Assembly (NCBI RefSeq): GCF_947504145.1
Contig: NZ_CANNGQ010000003.1
Location: forward strand, 124,001 to 188,000
Source: an uncultured Microbulbifer sp.
GTDB lineage: Bacteria; Pseudomonadota; Gammaproteobacteria; Pseudomonadales; Cellvibrionaceae
Direction of reading: 5' to 3'
Length of the DNA stretch: 64,000 nucleotides
In this document: positions 37,182 through 45,540 of the stretch, piece after piece
How positions within the stretch are numbered: position 1 is the first letter of the stretch
How the letters are laid out: each line of letters begins with the position of its first letter
Position numbers and translations under genes: made by a program
Notes under the pieces: generated by a model
What the model saw: the letters and a program-made list of their open reading frames with translations, nothing else
What the model was told of the DNA's origin: nothing
Database searches by the model: none

Positions 37182-37616
37182 TTATTCCGGCTGCATTGCC
37201 GTTTTGAGCCCGCGAATGCGGCTATTGAGCAGCGTAAGAGCCGCCTGATATCGAACTGCGTTATCGGTAAATCGGCTGCGTTCCTGATCCATGCTGACCG
37301 TATTACCATCCAGACTGGGCTGATCCGGCACGCGGTAAAGCATATTTGGGCCACCATGAATGCCGCTGCGCGCCGTCATGTGCTGGGATGAAGTGGTTGA
37401 CAAAACCAGCCCCTTACCCCCTCCCTTCAAGTTCTTCGCAGGACCATTCGCAGCGCCGGTTGCCTGTGCAAGTGCGCGAGAAAACTCAAAGTCTCGCGCC
37501 TTGAAATTTGGGGTATCCGCATTGGCAATGTTATTCGCCAACACCTTTTGACGCCGCTCACGCAGATCGAGCGCCTCGCTATCGAAATTGAGGACTGCGG
37601 AAAGCCGATCAATCAT
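37182..37616 (-). CDS. flgB: Proximal rod protein FlgB
   Basis: 144 residues. FDSEALDLRERRQKVLANNI with ANADTPNFKARDFEF near the N-terminus and the C-terminal helix YQAALTLLNSRIRGLKTAM identify FlgB. It heads flgBCDEFGHIJ(KL). It is divergent from flgA over 167 bp containing a strong FlhDC-box-like inverted repeat. Confidence 0.97.
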   Translation of the reverse strand: MIDRLSAVLNFDSEALDLRERRQKVLANNIANADTPNFKARDFEFSRALAQATGAANGPAKNLKGGGKGLVLSTTSSQHMTARSGIHGGPNMLYRVPDQPSLDGNTVSMDQERSRFTDNAVRYQAALTLLNSRIRGLKTAMQPE

Positions 37617-37674
37617 ACGGATTCTCCCGGTATTACTTTTTCAGACTGAAGACTACAGATCGCGGCGGCGCCAC

Positions 37675-37717
37675 AATGCCGGAAATAAGCGGGTGTTTTT
37701 GCTCCATTTCTGCCGTT
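37675..37717. promoter_or_regulatory. FlhDC box between flgB and flgA
   Basis: Two 17-bp half-sites face each other: AATGCCGGAAATAAGCG (37675-37691) and, on the other strand, AACGGCAGAAATGGAGC (37701-37717), 9 bp apart. Both fit the enteric FlhD4C2 pattern AAYGS-N2/3-AAATARCG, allowing an extra base in the AAATA(A)GCG part. The location between divergent flgA and flgB is where enterics carry their FlhDC site. Confidence 0.72.
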
Positions 37718-37783
37718 CAACAAATGGGATCCTTCTTACAATGCCTTCGAATCTTAAACTTCCTGTAAAGGTGTACGACTTGA

Positions 37784-38494
37784 ATGTCCCGCCCACTTCT
37801 ACGTTCATTAGCATTGCTTTTACTGCTCGTATCCGCTGACCAGGCGGCGGCCAAAACTGCACTAACAACGGCATCCGCTGCTGCAAAGCAATTCCTCACC
37901 CGGCAAAGCCGCCACCTGGGTGAACGTGTGGAAATTGAGGTCCAGGATATTTCCGACCACTGGCCTTCCTGTAAAAACCCTACCGTCTTCCTGCCTGCGA
38001 ACGGAAAACTGCAATGGGGCCGGGTCACCGTAGGAATACACTGCGCCGACGCCCCGCACACACGATACCTACAGGCGAAGATCCGAGCTTACGGACACTA
38101 CTGGACCGCCAAACACAGAATCCCAGCGGGTGCAGAAGTGACCGAAAGCCTGCTAAAGAAAATTGAGGGAGAAATCAGCGCGCTGCCGCGAGGGGCGCTA
38201 CGCAAGCGCTCGGAGATTGTGGGTAAGGTCGCCAGCCGAACACTGCGCCCAGGGAGCGTGTTGCAGCAACACCAATTGAAGACAAGACCGCTGGTGTCTC
38301 GAAGGCAGCTGGTTACCCTGATTGCCTCCGGCCAGAGCTTCCGCATCGCCCGGGAAGGCCGCGCCATGGATGAGGGTGCCAGAGGCGAACCGGTTCGGGT
38401 ACGCCTGCCAAACCGCAAAGTAATTTCGGGCTTTGTAAGTGGCCCCGGACTGGTCGAGGTAAATCAGGCGATACGTCCCAGGAAGAGTCCCTAG
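37784..38494 (+). CDS. flgA: P-ring assembly chaperone FlgA
   Basis: 236 residues with a signal peptide (hydrophobic residues 8-18, cleavage near AAAK). The C-terminal SAF domain contains IPAGAEVTESLLKKIEGEIS, LRPGSVLQQHQLKTRPLVSR and FRIAREGRAMDEGARGEPVR. FlgA helps FlgI polymerise in the periplasm. It leads flgA-flgM-flgN, although flgM also has its own sigma-28 promoter. Confidence 0.95.
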   Translation: MSRPLLRSLALLLLLVSADQAAAKTALTTASAAAKQFLTRQSRHLGERVEIEVQDISDHWPSCKNPTVFLPANGKLQWGRVTVGIHCADAPHTRYLQAKIRAYGHYWTAKHRIPAGAEVTESLLKKIEGEISALPRGALRKRSEIVGKVASRTLRPGSVLQQHQLKTRPLVSRRQLVTLIASGQSFRIAREGRAMDEGARGEPVRVRLPNRKVISGFVSGPGLVEVNQAIRPRKSP

Positions 38495-38542
38495 ATACGC
38501 CATACCACCGCCGGAAACGTGATGCGCATCACGAAAACAGAT

Positions 38543-38569
38543 TAAAGGCGGGCGCGAAAACGCCGATAT
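38543..38569 (+). promoter_or_regulatory. Sigma-28 promoter of flgM
   Basis: TAAAGGCG, 11 bp, GCCGATAT, ending 29 bp before the flgM TTG start. Feedback expression of the anti-sigma factor from its own sigma is also known in enterics. Confidence 0.88.
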
Positions 38570-38598
38570 ACCGTACGAAGAACAACGGAGACTGCCGC

Positions 38599-38883
38599 TT
38601 GAAAATCCAGAATATGACCCAGCTGACGCCCGCCAGCACCCTGCGTGAAAAGCCGGCCAGCGGACCGTCAGAATCGGTGCAGACCACCGGCCAGCCCGGT
38701 GCACCGAGCAATATCACCCAGCTGCACCAGCCCACGGCAGACAGCAGCCAGGACATTGACGCCCCGCGTGTGGAAGAACTGCGCGAAGCAATCGCATCCG
38801 GCAAATTTGATATCCGTGCGGACCGCATCGCCGAAGGCCTGATTGCCAGCCTGCAGGAACAGACGTCGACGGGCGAACCGTGA
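38599..38883 (+). CDS. flgM: Anti-sigma-28 factor FlgM
   Basis: 94 residues if started at the TTG at 38599, which has a GGAG 9 bp upstream; an in-frame ATG five codons later (38614) gives 89. Disordered N-terminal half, then the FliA-binding helices VEELREAIASGKFDIRADRI and AEGLIAS. FlgM holds FliA inactive until hook completion allows its export. It overlaps flgN by 4 bp. Confidence 0.93.
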   Translation: MKIQNMTQLTPASTLREKPASGPSESVQTTGQPGAPSNITQLHQPTADSSQDIDAPRVEELREAIASGKFDIRADRIAEGLIASLQEQTSTGEP

Positions 38884-39329
38884 GCCTGCCCCAGTTCATT
38901 CAGCAGCATCGGCAGAGAGTAGAACAACTCACGCTATTGTTACACGAGGAACGCGAGGCACTCAGCGCTGCCGCCGTTGATGGCAAACGCCTGACAGACA
39001 TCGCAGCGCGCAAGCAAAATAGCCTCAGCGCGCTCAATGACTTCGAACAGCAGCGACGGAATACGCTGCGACAGCTGGACTACGAAGACAGCCGAGAAGG
39101 TGATGAGTACGCGGCGCGCGATGCCGGATGCCTTGAACTCTGGCGAGAACTCATCTCGCTGGTGAACAAAGCTCAGCAACTAAACCAAGCCAATGGTTCC
39201 ATGATCGGTATCCGCTCCGAGAGCAACCAACGATTGCTCAATGCTTTGCAGGAAGCCGCGGGAAAAGGACTATATGGCCCCGACGGTCGCTCCCGCACAC
39301 ACAATGGAAAAATCAACTCGCGAGCCTGA
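38880..39329 (+). CDS. flgN: FlgK/FlgL export chaperone FlgN
   Basis: 149 residues, GTG start overlapping the flgM stop. All-helical FlgN pattern: FIQQHRQRVEQLTLLLHEER at the start and a C-terminal segment with RSESNQRLLNALQEAAGKGL followed by YGPDGR, which binds the junction proteins. Translation of FlgM and FlgN is likely coupled. Confidence 0.92.
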   Translation: MSLPQFIQQHRQRVEQLTLLLHEEREALSAAAVDGKRLTDIAARKQNSLSALNDFEQQRRNTLRQLDYEDSREGDEYAARDAGCLELWRELISLVNKAQQLNQANGSMIGIRSESNQRLLNALQEAAGKGLYGPDGRSRTHNGKINSRA

Positions 39330-39416
39330 AGACGCAGGCTGCAGTTCGCCCTCTGCAGCTTCACTTCTTGCAGCACCTTCCATTGCATACCCATATATCA
39401 CTCAGGAGCTCACAAC

Positions 39417-40661
39417 GTGACATCACTTGCTCAAGCAATCAGTGACGACACCCTGGATGTACTACTGGCTTGCCGGCCGGTATTCACCCGCAACCACGAT
39501 GTCGCCGCTTTCGAACTGTTATTACAGGGCGAACAATCGCGCAAGGGCGCGACACTCCGACAAATCGAAGCCAGTAGCCCGATCATCATGGGCAATTACA
39601 ATCAGGTGTACCAGAAAGGGCACACAAAAAGCGTGCCCGGCTTCCTCAAGGTCACAGACGATGTAATTCTGGCGCCAGGGCTGCCGGAATTATCCCAACA
39701 GCACTACATCCTCGAAGTCGCCGAGGATGTGTTGCTTACGTCTGAGCGAGTGGAACGTTTACGAGAGTTGGCCAAGCGTGGATATCGCATTGCGCTGTCC
39801 AGTTACGATCCAGAAGACAGTGAACTGGATGCCTTGCTCGACGTCGTACACATTGTAAAACTCGACGCGAGCCAGATGAGCGATGAACAGCTGCAGGCTG
39901 CTGTTTTAAAGCTACGCAGGCACGGAGTCGAGACCCTTGCCGATAATTTAGAGACCAAGGAGCGGTTCGCCACCTGTCTGGATCTCGGGTTTACTTATTA
40001 TCAGGGTGACTTTCTCAGTGTACCCTCGCCGGTAAAAGGCAGAAAAATCAGTGGTAATAAAGTACTTTTGCTGGATCTGCTAAATGAGCTCCAGAATCCA
40101 GCCGCATCTCCGATACGGCTGGAGGAAATCGCGTTACAGGATGCCAAACTTACTTTTCGCATTTTAAAGCTGGTCAACTCGGCCGCAGTCAGCCTGCACC
40201 GGGAAATAAACTCCATCTCCCATGCGATCAGCCTGCTCGGCATGAAGGAAATCCAGCGTTGGGCAAGTCTTTTCCTGATTGAGGGCGAACAGGGAAAACC
40301 CGAAGAGCTGACCCGGAAGATGTTGATCCGAGGCCGCATGTGCGAAGTAATGGCCGAGGTCAGCGGGAATGGAAATGCCAGTGACAATTTTATCGTCGGG
40401 TTACTCTCGTTACTCGATGCGATGATGGACATTTCTATGGACGAACTCATGCAGCAGGTGCCGCTAAACCAGGAAGTGAAAGAAGCACTGCTGTACCGCA
40501 ACGGAAGTCTCGGCACCGTTCTGAATGAAGTGGAGCTGTATGAGCAGGGCCGATTTTCAGAGCTGTCTCTCATTGGCAGCCACCCCATCTACGAAACTGC
40601 TTACCGACACAGTGTATCCTGGGCAAGACAGGCACAGCAGGCACTGAGCGGAGATTCGTAA
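39417..40661 (+). CDS. Degenerate EAL plus HDOD signalling protein (YuxH family)
   Basis: 414 residues, GTG start with an AGGAG site. Residues about 15-215 form an EAL-like fold in which FELLLQG replaces EAL, the DDFGTG loop reads SSYDPEDSE, and only KLD and YYQGDF remain recognisable. A phosphodiesterase activity is therefore unlikely. Residues about 216-380 are an HDOD domain (LLDLLNELQNPAASPIRLEE, LTFRILKLVNSAA, IREI-like SISHAISLLGMKEIQRW). It lies 87 bp after flgN with no sigma-28 promoter of its own, so it may read through from flgMN. It likely links c-di-GMP signals to motility. Confidence 0.85.
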   Translation: MTSLAQAISDDTLDVLLACRPVFTRNHDVAAFELLLQGEQSRKGATLRQIEASSPIIMGNYNQVYQKGHTKSVPGFLKVTDDVILAPGLPELSQQHYILEVAEDVLLTSERVERLRELAKRGYRIALSSYDPEDSELDALLDVVHIVKLDASQMSDEQLQAAVLKLRRHGVETLADNLETKERFATCLDLGFTYYQGDFLSVPSPVKGRKISGNKVLLLDLLNELQNPAASPIRLEEIALQDAKLTFRILKLVNSAAVSLHREINSISHAISLLGMKEIQRWASLFLIEGEQGKPEELTRKMLIRGRMCEVMAEVSGNGNASDNFIVGLLSLLDAMMDISMDELMQQVPLNQEVKEALLYRNGSLGTVLNEVELYEQGRFSELSLIGSHPIYETAYRHSVSWARQAQQALSGDS

Positions 40662-40693
40662 CCCCGAACCGCACTCTCACAGGATGAGCGGGC

Positions 40694-40732
40694 AGGCCCG
40701 GCAGAGCACACGCTTTGCTCGGGCCTTTTTTT
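40694..40732 (+). terminator. Rho-independent terminator after the EAL-HDOD gene
   Basis: AGGCCCG pairs with CGGGCCT around an imperfect inner stem (AGAGC / GCT), followed by seven T residues. It closes the flgA-flgM-flgN-EAL-HDOD unit. Confidence 0.85.
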
Positions 40733-40840
40733 GCAAGGTCCACTTCGCACAGCTCGTCAGCAGCCCTGCTTCACTACCCTACTCTGCCCGCACCCATTTC
40801 TTCGCGCACTGCTGGAGCATCCGCAACAGCCACTGCTCGC

Positions 40841-40867
40841 TAAAGCTTTTCTGGACACCGCCGATAA
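40841..40867 (+). promoter_or_regulatory. Sigma-28 promoter in front of the TonB-C-domain gene
   Basis: TAAAGCTT, 11 bp, GCCGATAA. The -10 is a perfect match and the -35 matches at all but one position. It is the best consensus match in the window and lies 81 bp before the ATG at 40949, with a terminator isolating it from the gene upstream. Confidence 0.9.
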
Positions 40868-40948
40868 AACCCATAGCGGGCAGACGGTTGTCTGCCTGCA
40901 TCGCCAACTCACAGTCAGTATAGAAACAAAACCTACCGGAAATCAGCC

Positions 40949-41335
40949 ATGAAAGCTTTGCATTTTGCGCTGGCTCTGCCGCTTTTGGCCGCCAGCCTGT
41001 CCGTTGATGCCGCCCCACGTCTCGCCGGCGTGAAACAAGAGAGCGGTGTAGACACATACTCAAGCACTCTCAACCATCACACGTTAAAAAATCTCCGCTA
41101 TCCAAGACGGGCTCAACAGCGAGGTTGGGAAGGAGAAGTGGTGCTCAAAGTCCTCGTTAACAAAAGTGGCGAGGTGCAGGACATTCAGGTATTGGAGGAA
41201 TCCAGCTATTCCAGCTTGAACCGGGAGGCGTTGCGAAGTGTTGAACGCGCAAACCCCTATCCACAGATTCCGGCGAACCTTGGAGTGGACAATTTCACCT
41301 TCACGGTACCAATCCGCTTCTCTATCGGCGGATGA
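40949..41335 (+). CDS. Secreted TonB C-terminal-domain protein, probable flagellar class III gene
   Basis: 128 residues: signal peptide MKALHFALALPLLAASLSVD (cleavage near DAA-P), a short linker, then a TonB C-terminal domain at about residues 46-126 (LRYPRRAQQRGWEGEVVLKV, VNKSGEVQDIQVLEESSYSS, LNREALRSVERANPYP, FTVPIRF). It lacks the membrane anchor and Pro-rich rod of true TonB, so it should be free in the periplasm or outer-membrane bound. A near-perfect sigma-28 promoter precedes it, and it sits between the flg and fliA/flhA blocks. I do not recognise it as a known flagellar component; a role in envelope or stator interactions is only a guess. Confidence 0.82.
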   Translation: MKALHFALALPLLAASLSVDAAPRLAGVKQESGVDTYSSTLNHHTLKNLRYPRRAQQRGWEGEVVLKVLVNKSGEVQDIQVLEESSYSSLNREALRSVERANPYPQIPANLGVDNFTFTVPIRFSIGG

Positions 41336-41354
41336 CGCCAAGGGCTCTTACACA

Positions 41355-41377
41355 ATACGGCGGCTCGGCCGCCGTAT
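41355..41377. terminator. Strong hairpin between the TonB-like gene and fliA
   Basis: A perfect 10-bp stem ATACGGCGGC / GCCGCCGTAT with a TCG loop lies between the convergent genes. There is no clear T-run on either side, so it may act as a weak bidirectional terminator or protect 3' ends. Confidence 0.5.
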
Positions 41378-41402
41378 ACTCATTTCAGTATCGTCTCGGA
41401 TC

Positions 41403-42101
41403 TCAGTCTACAAGTCGCGCACGCAATCGCTTGATTGCCTGGCTGTGCAACTGACATACACGGGATTCGGTAACACCCAGGACTGCACCAATTTCCTTCA
41501 GGTTGAGATCTTCCTGGTAGTACAGTGCCATCAACAATTTCTCACGCTCCGGAAGGTGTTCGATGGCGGCAACAAGCTTATGCTTTTTCTCACCTTCCAC
41601 CAGTGCGGCAAACGGGGTAGGAGGAGATCCGGCACCGGCTTCTGGTTCACCACTTTCCGCGACTATTTCGTCGAACGGCAACAGGTGCCCACAGTTCGTA
41701 TCTTGGAGCAAGCGGTGGTATTCCTCAACCGAGATCCCCATGGCGGTAGAAATCTCCCGCTCTTCCGCGGGACGCCCCAGGTTCTGTTCTAGCTTGCGTA
41801 GTTGCTGCTCCAGCAAACGTGCATTGCGACGCACGCTGCGTGGTAACCAGTCGCGCGTACGCAGCTCATCAATCATAGCGCCACGGATACGCTGGTTTGC
41901 GAATGTGGAAAAACTGGCTCCGGCATTGGGATCGAAACGCTGCGAAGCGTCCAACAGCCCTACCATTCCCGCCTGTATCAGGTCATCGAGGTCAATGCCC
42001 GCTGGCAGTTTTACTTGAAGAGACAACGCATGGCGTCGTACCGCAGGAAAGTGTTCCTCCAGTAGCGCATCCCGGTTGATCGTTCCCTGTGCTGTATACA
42101 T
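41403..42101 (-). CDS. fliA: Sigma-28 factor FliA
   Basis: 232 residues with sigma regions 2 (IDLDDLIQAGMVGLLDASQR, FSTFANQRIRGAMIDELRTR, DWLPRSVRR), 3 and 4 (LPEREKLLMALYYQEDLNLK, EIGAVLGVTESRVCQLHSQA). FliA reads the class III promoters seen here in front of fliC, fliD, flgK, flgM, cheB, motA and the TonB-like gene. It follows flhA after 156 bp that contain a long inverted repeat. Confidence 0.97.
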   Translation of the reverse strand: MYTAQGTINRDALLEEHFPAVRRHALSLQVKLPAGIDLDDLIQAGMVGLLDASQRFDPNAGASFSTFANQRIRGAMIDELRTRDWLPRSVRRNARLLEQQLRKLEQNLGRPAEEREISTAMGISVEEYHRLLQDTNCGHLLPFDEIVAESGEPEAGAGSPPTPFAALVEGEKKHKLVAAIEHLPEREKLLMALYYQEDLNLKEIGAVLGVTESRVCQLHSQAIKRLRARLVD

Positions 42102-42142
42102 TGCAGTTCCCCAGCCACCTTTTTCAGGTTTTTTTAGTCGGC

Positions 42143-42175
42143 CCGGCAGTATCTTCCTGTTGGATATACTGCCGG
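42143..42175. promoter_or_regulatory. 10-bp inverted repeat upstream of fliA
   Basis: CCGGCAGTAT (42143-42152) and ATACTGCCGG (42166-42175) are perfect inverted copies 13 bp apart, 42-74 bp upstream of the fliA ATG. There is no U-tract in the fliA direction, so it may be an operator or an mRNA leader hairpin. Confidence 0.45.
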
Positions 42176-42257
42176 AGCCAAGTGCATTATTGGCTGTGTG
42201 GGAAAATTGTATGTACGGAATAAACCCTATTGAATATGCCTTTTCAGGCCTTAAACG

Positions 42258-44351
42258 TTACGCACTCGCAGCCGTGCGATCGCCAATCAGATTGGTGATC
42301 TTCACCATGCGGTCATCCGGAATCTCCGCCTGAGACAGAACCGCCAACTGTCGCAGGCGGCGCCGAAGAAAATGTGCCAGTAGTGGCCGCAACGAGTGGC
42401 GCACAACCAGTACCGGAGGATTGCCAGCGGTTTCCTGGCGTTCGATCGCAGCCGCAGCCTGAGACATCAAGGTATCCGCGAGCCCGGGCTCCAGAGCACC
42501 ACCGCTTTCCATCGCCTGTGACAATACTTGCTCCAGCTGGCTATCCAGCCCCATCACTCGCAGTTCTCCACTACCCGGGAACCATTGATGCGTGAGCACC
42601 CGCCCAAGAGCAACGCGCACCCGAGCAGTCAGTTCGTGCACATCAGTGGCCTGCTCGCCCTGATCCGCAAGTAAATCGAGTATGCTGCGCAAATCGCGAA
42701 TGGGTACCTCTTCTTCCAGCAGGTTTTGCAGAATACGTTGCAGGGTCGTGAGGGTGACAGTTTTCGGCACCACCTCCTCTACCAGGCTCTTACTATCGCC
42801 GGAGAGCTTATCCAGCAACTGCTGGACTTCCTGACGCCCGAGCATTTCCGCGCAGTGGCGATGCAACAGATGGTTGAAATGCGTTGCGACAACCGTACCT
42901 GCATCCACCACCGTATATCCATACACCTGGGCCTGCTCACGCTGGTCTTTTTCAATCCACACCGCAGGCAACCCGAATGCCGGCTCTTCGGTGACGGTTC
43001 CCTGAAGCTCGCCACTCACCTGGCCGGGATTAATTGCTAGCCATTTACCCGGGTGCGCTTCACCACGCCCGACCTCTGCCCCCTTCAGGCTGATCACGTA
43101 CGTATTGGGAGACAACTCGAGATCGTCCCGTATATGAACCACCGGTGGCAAAAAGCCGACCTCCTTCGCGAATTTTTTACGCACGCTTTTAAGGCGCCCA
43201 AGAAGTTCGCCTTGCTGACGTTGATCCACCAGAGGGATCAGGCGATGCCCTACCTCCAGCCCCAGAGTGTCGATCAACTCCACATCATCCCAGCTCGCTT
43301 CAGGCACTTCAGGAGGCGCCTCAGGATCCGAGCTCATCTGCTCGCGCACGATCTGTTCATCCCGGCGCCGGCCCATCATCCAGGCAATACCCGCCAATGC
43401 AGCAGTAAACAGCAAAAAGACCAGGTTCGGCATTCCGGGCACTAGGCCGAGCAGCCCCATAACGCCAGCAGCGAGGTAGAGAACCCGAGGATTGCTCAGA
43501 AGCTGCTCAATCATCTGCTGACCAACATCCTGATCGGTATTGACCCTGGATACGGTTACCCCCGCCGCAGTGGAAATAACCAGTGCGGGAATTTGCGCAA
43601 CCAAGCCGTCGCCAATGGTGAGCAACGTATACGTCCGCGCGGCTTCACCAAAGGAAAGGTCGTGCTGCATGGTGCCTATCAACAGTCCGCCAATGACATT
43701 CACTGCCATGATTACCAGCCCGGCGACCGCATCTCCACGCACAAATTTGCTTGCACCGTCCATGGATCCGTAAAAATCCGCTTCCTGTGCGACTTCAGTA
43801 CGGCGTGTACGCGCCTCTTCTTCTCCGATCAGGCCCGCATTCAGATCCGCATCAATGGCCATCTGCTTGCCCGGCATGGCGTCGAGCATAAAGCGCGCCC
43901 CCACTTCAGCAATACGGCCCGCACCTTTGGTAATCACCATGAAATTAATCACCACCAGGATCAGGAACACCACCAGCCCCACAGCGAAGTTTCCGCCGAC
44001 CAGAAATTGCCCGAAAGCCTCAATGACCTTGCCGGCAGCGGCGCCACCGGTGTGCCCCTCCATCAACACCACGCGCGTGGATGCCACATTCAGCGCGAGC
44101 CGCAACAGGGTGGTAAATAGCAACACCGCAGGAAACGCCGCAAAATCGAGAGCCCGTAGTGTGAACATACTCACCAACAACACCATCAGTGAAAGCGCTA
44201 TGTTGAAGGTGAAAAACAGGTCCAGCGCGAAGGGCGGGAGCGGCAGGATCAGCATCGACATGATCAGCAAGATCAAAATCGGCCCCGCCAATATTCTGCC
44301 TTCCGGCAACGACAGGCCGCTGCGGGAAAAATACGAAGTCATCAATTTCAC
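42258..44351 (-). CDS. flhA: Flagellar export-gate protein FlhA
   Basis: 697 residues with about eight N-terminal membrane helices and a large cytoplasmic domain. The conserved cytoplasmic loop motif is seen as GAGRIAEVGARFMLDAMPGK with QMAIDADLNAGLIGEEEAR, and the C-terminal domain ends in a typical RLRQLAVLSQAEIPDDRMVK segment. FlhA is the ring that receives chaperone-substrate complexes. It overlaps flhB by 4 bp. Confidence 0.98.
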   Translation of the reverse strand: MKLMTSYFSRSGLSLPEGRILAGPILILLIMSMLILPLPPFALDLFFTFNIALSLMVLLVSMFTLRALDFAAFPAVLLFTTLLRLALNVASTRVVLMEGHTGGAAAGKVIEAFGQFLVGGNFAVGLVVFLILVVINFMVITKGAGRIAEVGARFMLDAMPGKQMAIDADLNAGLIGEEEARTRRTEVAQEADFYGSMDGASKFVRGDAVAGLVIMAVNVIGGLLIGTMQHDLSFGEAARTYTLLTIGDGLVAQIPALVISTAAGVTVSRVNTDQDVGQQMIEQLLSNPRVLYLAAGVMGLLGLVPGMPNLVFLLFTAALAGIAWMMGRRRDEQIVREQMSSDPEAPPEVPEASWDDVELIDTLGLEVGHRLIPLVDQRQQGELLGRLKSVRKKFAKEVGFLPPVVHIRDDLELSPNTYVISLKGAEVGRGEAHPGKWLAINPGQVSGELQGTVTEEPAFGLPAVWIEKDQREQAQVYGYTVVDAGTVVATHFNHLLHRHCAEMLGRQEVQQLLDKLSGDSKSLVEEVVPKTVTLTTLQRILQNLLEEEVPIRDLRSILDLLADQGEQATDVHELTARVRVALGRVLTHQWFPGSGELRVMGLDSQLEQVLSQAMESGGALEPGLADTLMSQAAAAIERQETAGNPPVLVVRHSLRPLLAHFLRRRLRQLAVLSQAEIPDDRMVKITNLIGDRTAASA

Positions 44352-45484
44352 GGGTTTACCTCAAACTCATCGGGTACTGGCAGTTGTTCCGGCATTGCGG
44401 GGGAAATTTCGCCCTGCTGCCTGGCACGGCGCAGCTGCATAGCCCACGCCAGTACTTCCGCTACTGCGGTATACAGGGGGGCAGGGATTTCGTGATCCAG
44501 ATCCACATGGCGGTAGAGCGCACGCGCCAGCGGCGGTGCTTCCATACGCGGGATGTTGTGCTCGTCTCCCAACTCACGGATACGGGCGGCCACCGCTTCT
44601 ACACCTTTTGCAATTACCCGGGGAGCACACATCTGTTTGTCGTCATAGCGCAACGCCACTGCATACCGGGTGGGGTTGGTGATGATCACATCCGCATCGG
44701 GAACCTGGGTCATCATCCGGTTGCGCGCCATGGACTGCTGCTGTTGGCGAATACGGGCTTTGAGCTGGGGGTCGCCCTCGCTCTCTTTGAATTCTCGCCG
44801 AACCTCCTCCTTGCTCATGCGCAGTTTTTTTCCGTGACTCCAGAGCTGATAGGGCGCATCAATGGCAACAACGAGGATCAGGGAACAAGCCATTAGACCG
44901 CAGGCCTCCGCCGCAAGCTGGAGCGCAGAAGCCATAGCACGCTCAGTGCCAAGATCCATCAACGCCAGGAACTCGCCGCGACGGCTGTAGAGAAACAACG
45001 TCAGGACGGTTCCGACCAGTAGGGATTTAGCGATCGCTTTGCCAAGCTCGGCGAGCGCCTGGGAGGAAAACTGCCGTTTCAGCCCCTTAATCGGATTGAG
45101 CTTGGACAACTGCGGCTTGAGAGATTTCGCGGAAATGAGAAACCCACCAAGGAGGTTGGGAGCCAGAAGGGCTACCGCGGCAAGAATGGCAAACAGCGGT
45201 ATCAGTGCCAGAAGGCTGTGAGAGACCAGGTTAGCGCTGGCACTGACCATGACCACCGGATCGAAGACACGTTGGCGATCAAATAGAAAGGACTGCTCCA
45301 TCACCAGCCCCAACTGCGCAAAAAGAGCTGGCCCCAGGGCCCAAAGACCACCAAGGCCAGCGCACAACAACAGCACGGTTGCAAGCTCGCGGGAGCGCAC
45401 CACTTGCCCGTCTTCACGCGCTTTTTCAAGGCGTCGGGGCGTGGCAGCTTCTGTTTTTTCCTGATCCTGGCTATCGTCCGCCAT
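44348..45484 (-). CDS. flhB: Flagellar export switch protein FlhB (NPTR variant)
   Basis: 378 residues from the ATG at 45484, which gives the standard start QEKTEAATPRRLEKAREDGQ; the longer form adds 11 residues. Four membrane helices are followed by a cytoplasmic domain. The autocleavage site reads N270-P271-T272-R273 (VIITNPTRYAVALRYD) where almost all relatives have NPTH. Cleavage between N and P switches export from hook to filament proteins. An FlhDC-box-like repeat lies 57-98 bp upstream. Confidence 0.96.
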   Translation of the reverse strand: MADDSQDQEKTEAATPRRLEKAREDGQVVRSRELATVLLLCAGLGGLWALGPALFAQLGLVMEQSFLFDRQRVFDPVVMVSASANLVSHSLLALIPLFAILAAVALLAPNLLGGFLISAKSLKPQLSKLNPIKGLKRQFSSQALAELGKAIAKSLLVGTVLTLFLYSRRGEFLALMDLGTERAMASALQLAAEACGLMACSLILVVAIDAPYQLWSHGKKLRMSKEEVRREFKESEGDPQLKARIRQQQQSMARNRMMTQVPDADVIITNPTRYAVALRYDDKQMCAPRVIAKGVEAVAARIRELGDEHNIPRMEAPPLARALYRHVDLDHEIPAPLYTAVAEVLAWAMQLRRARQQGEISPAMPEQLPVPDEFEVNP

Positions 45485-45540
45485 ATTGGCATCCGGTGGT
45501 ATTCGGGTGCCGGCCATTGTCAGCCACTATGGAGATAGCT

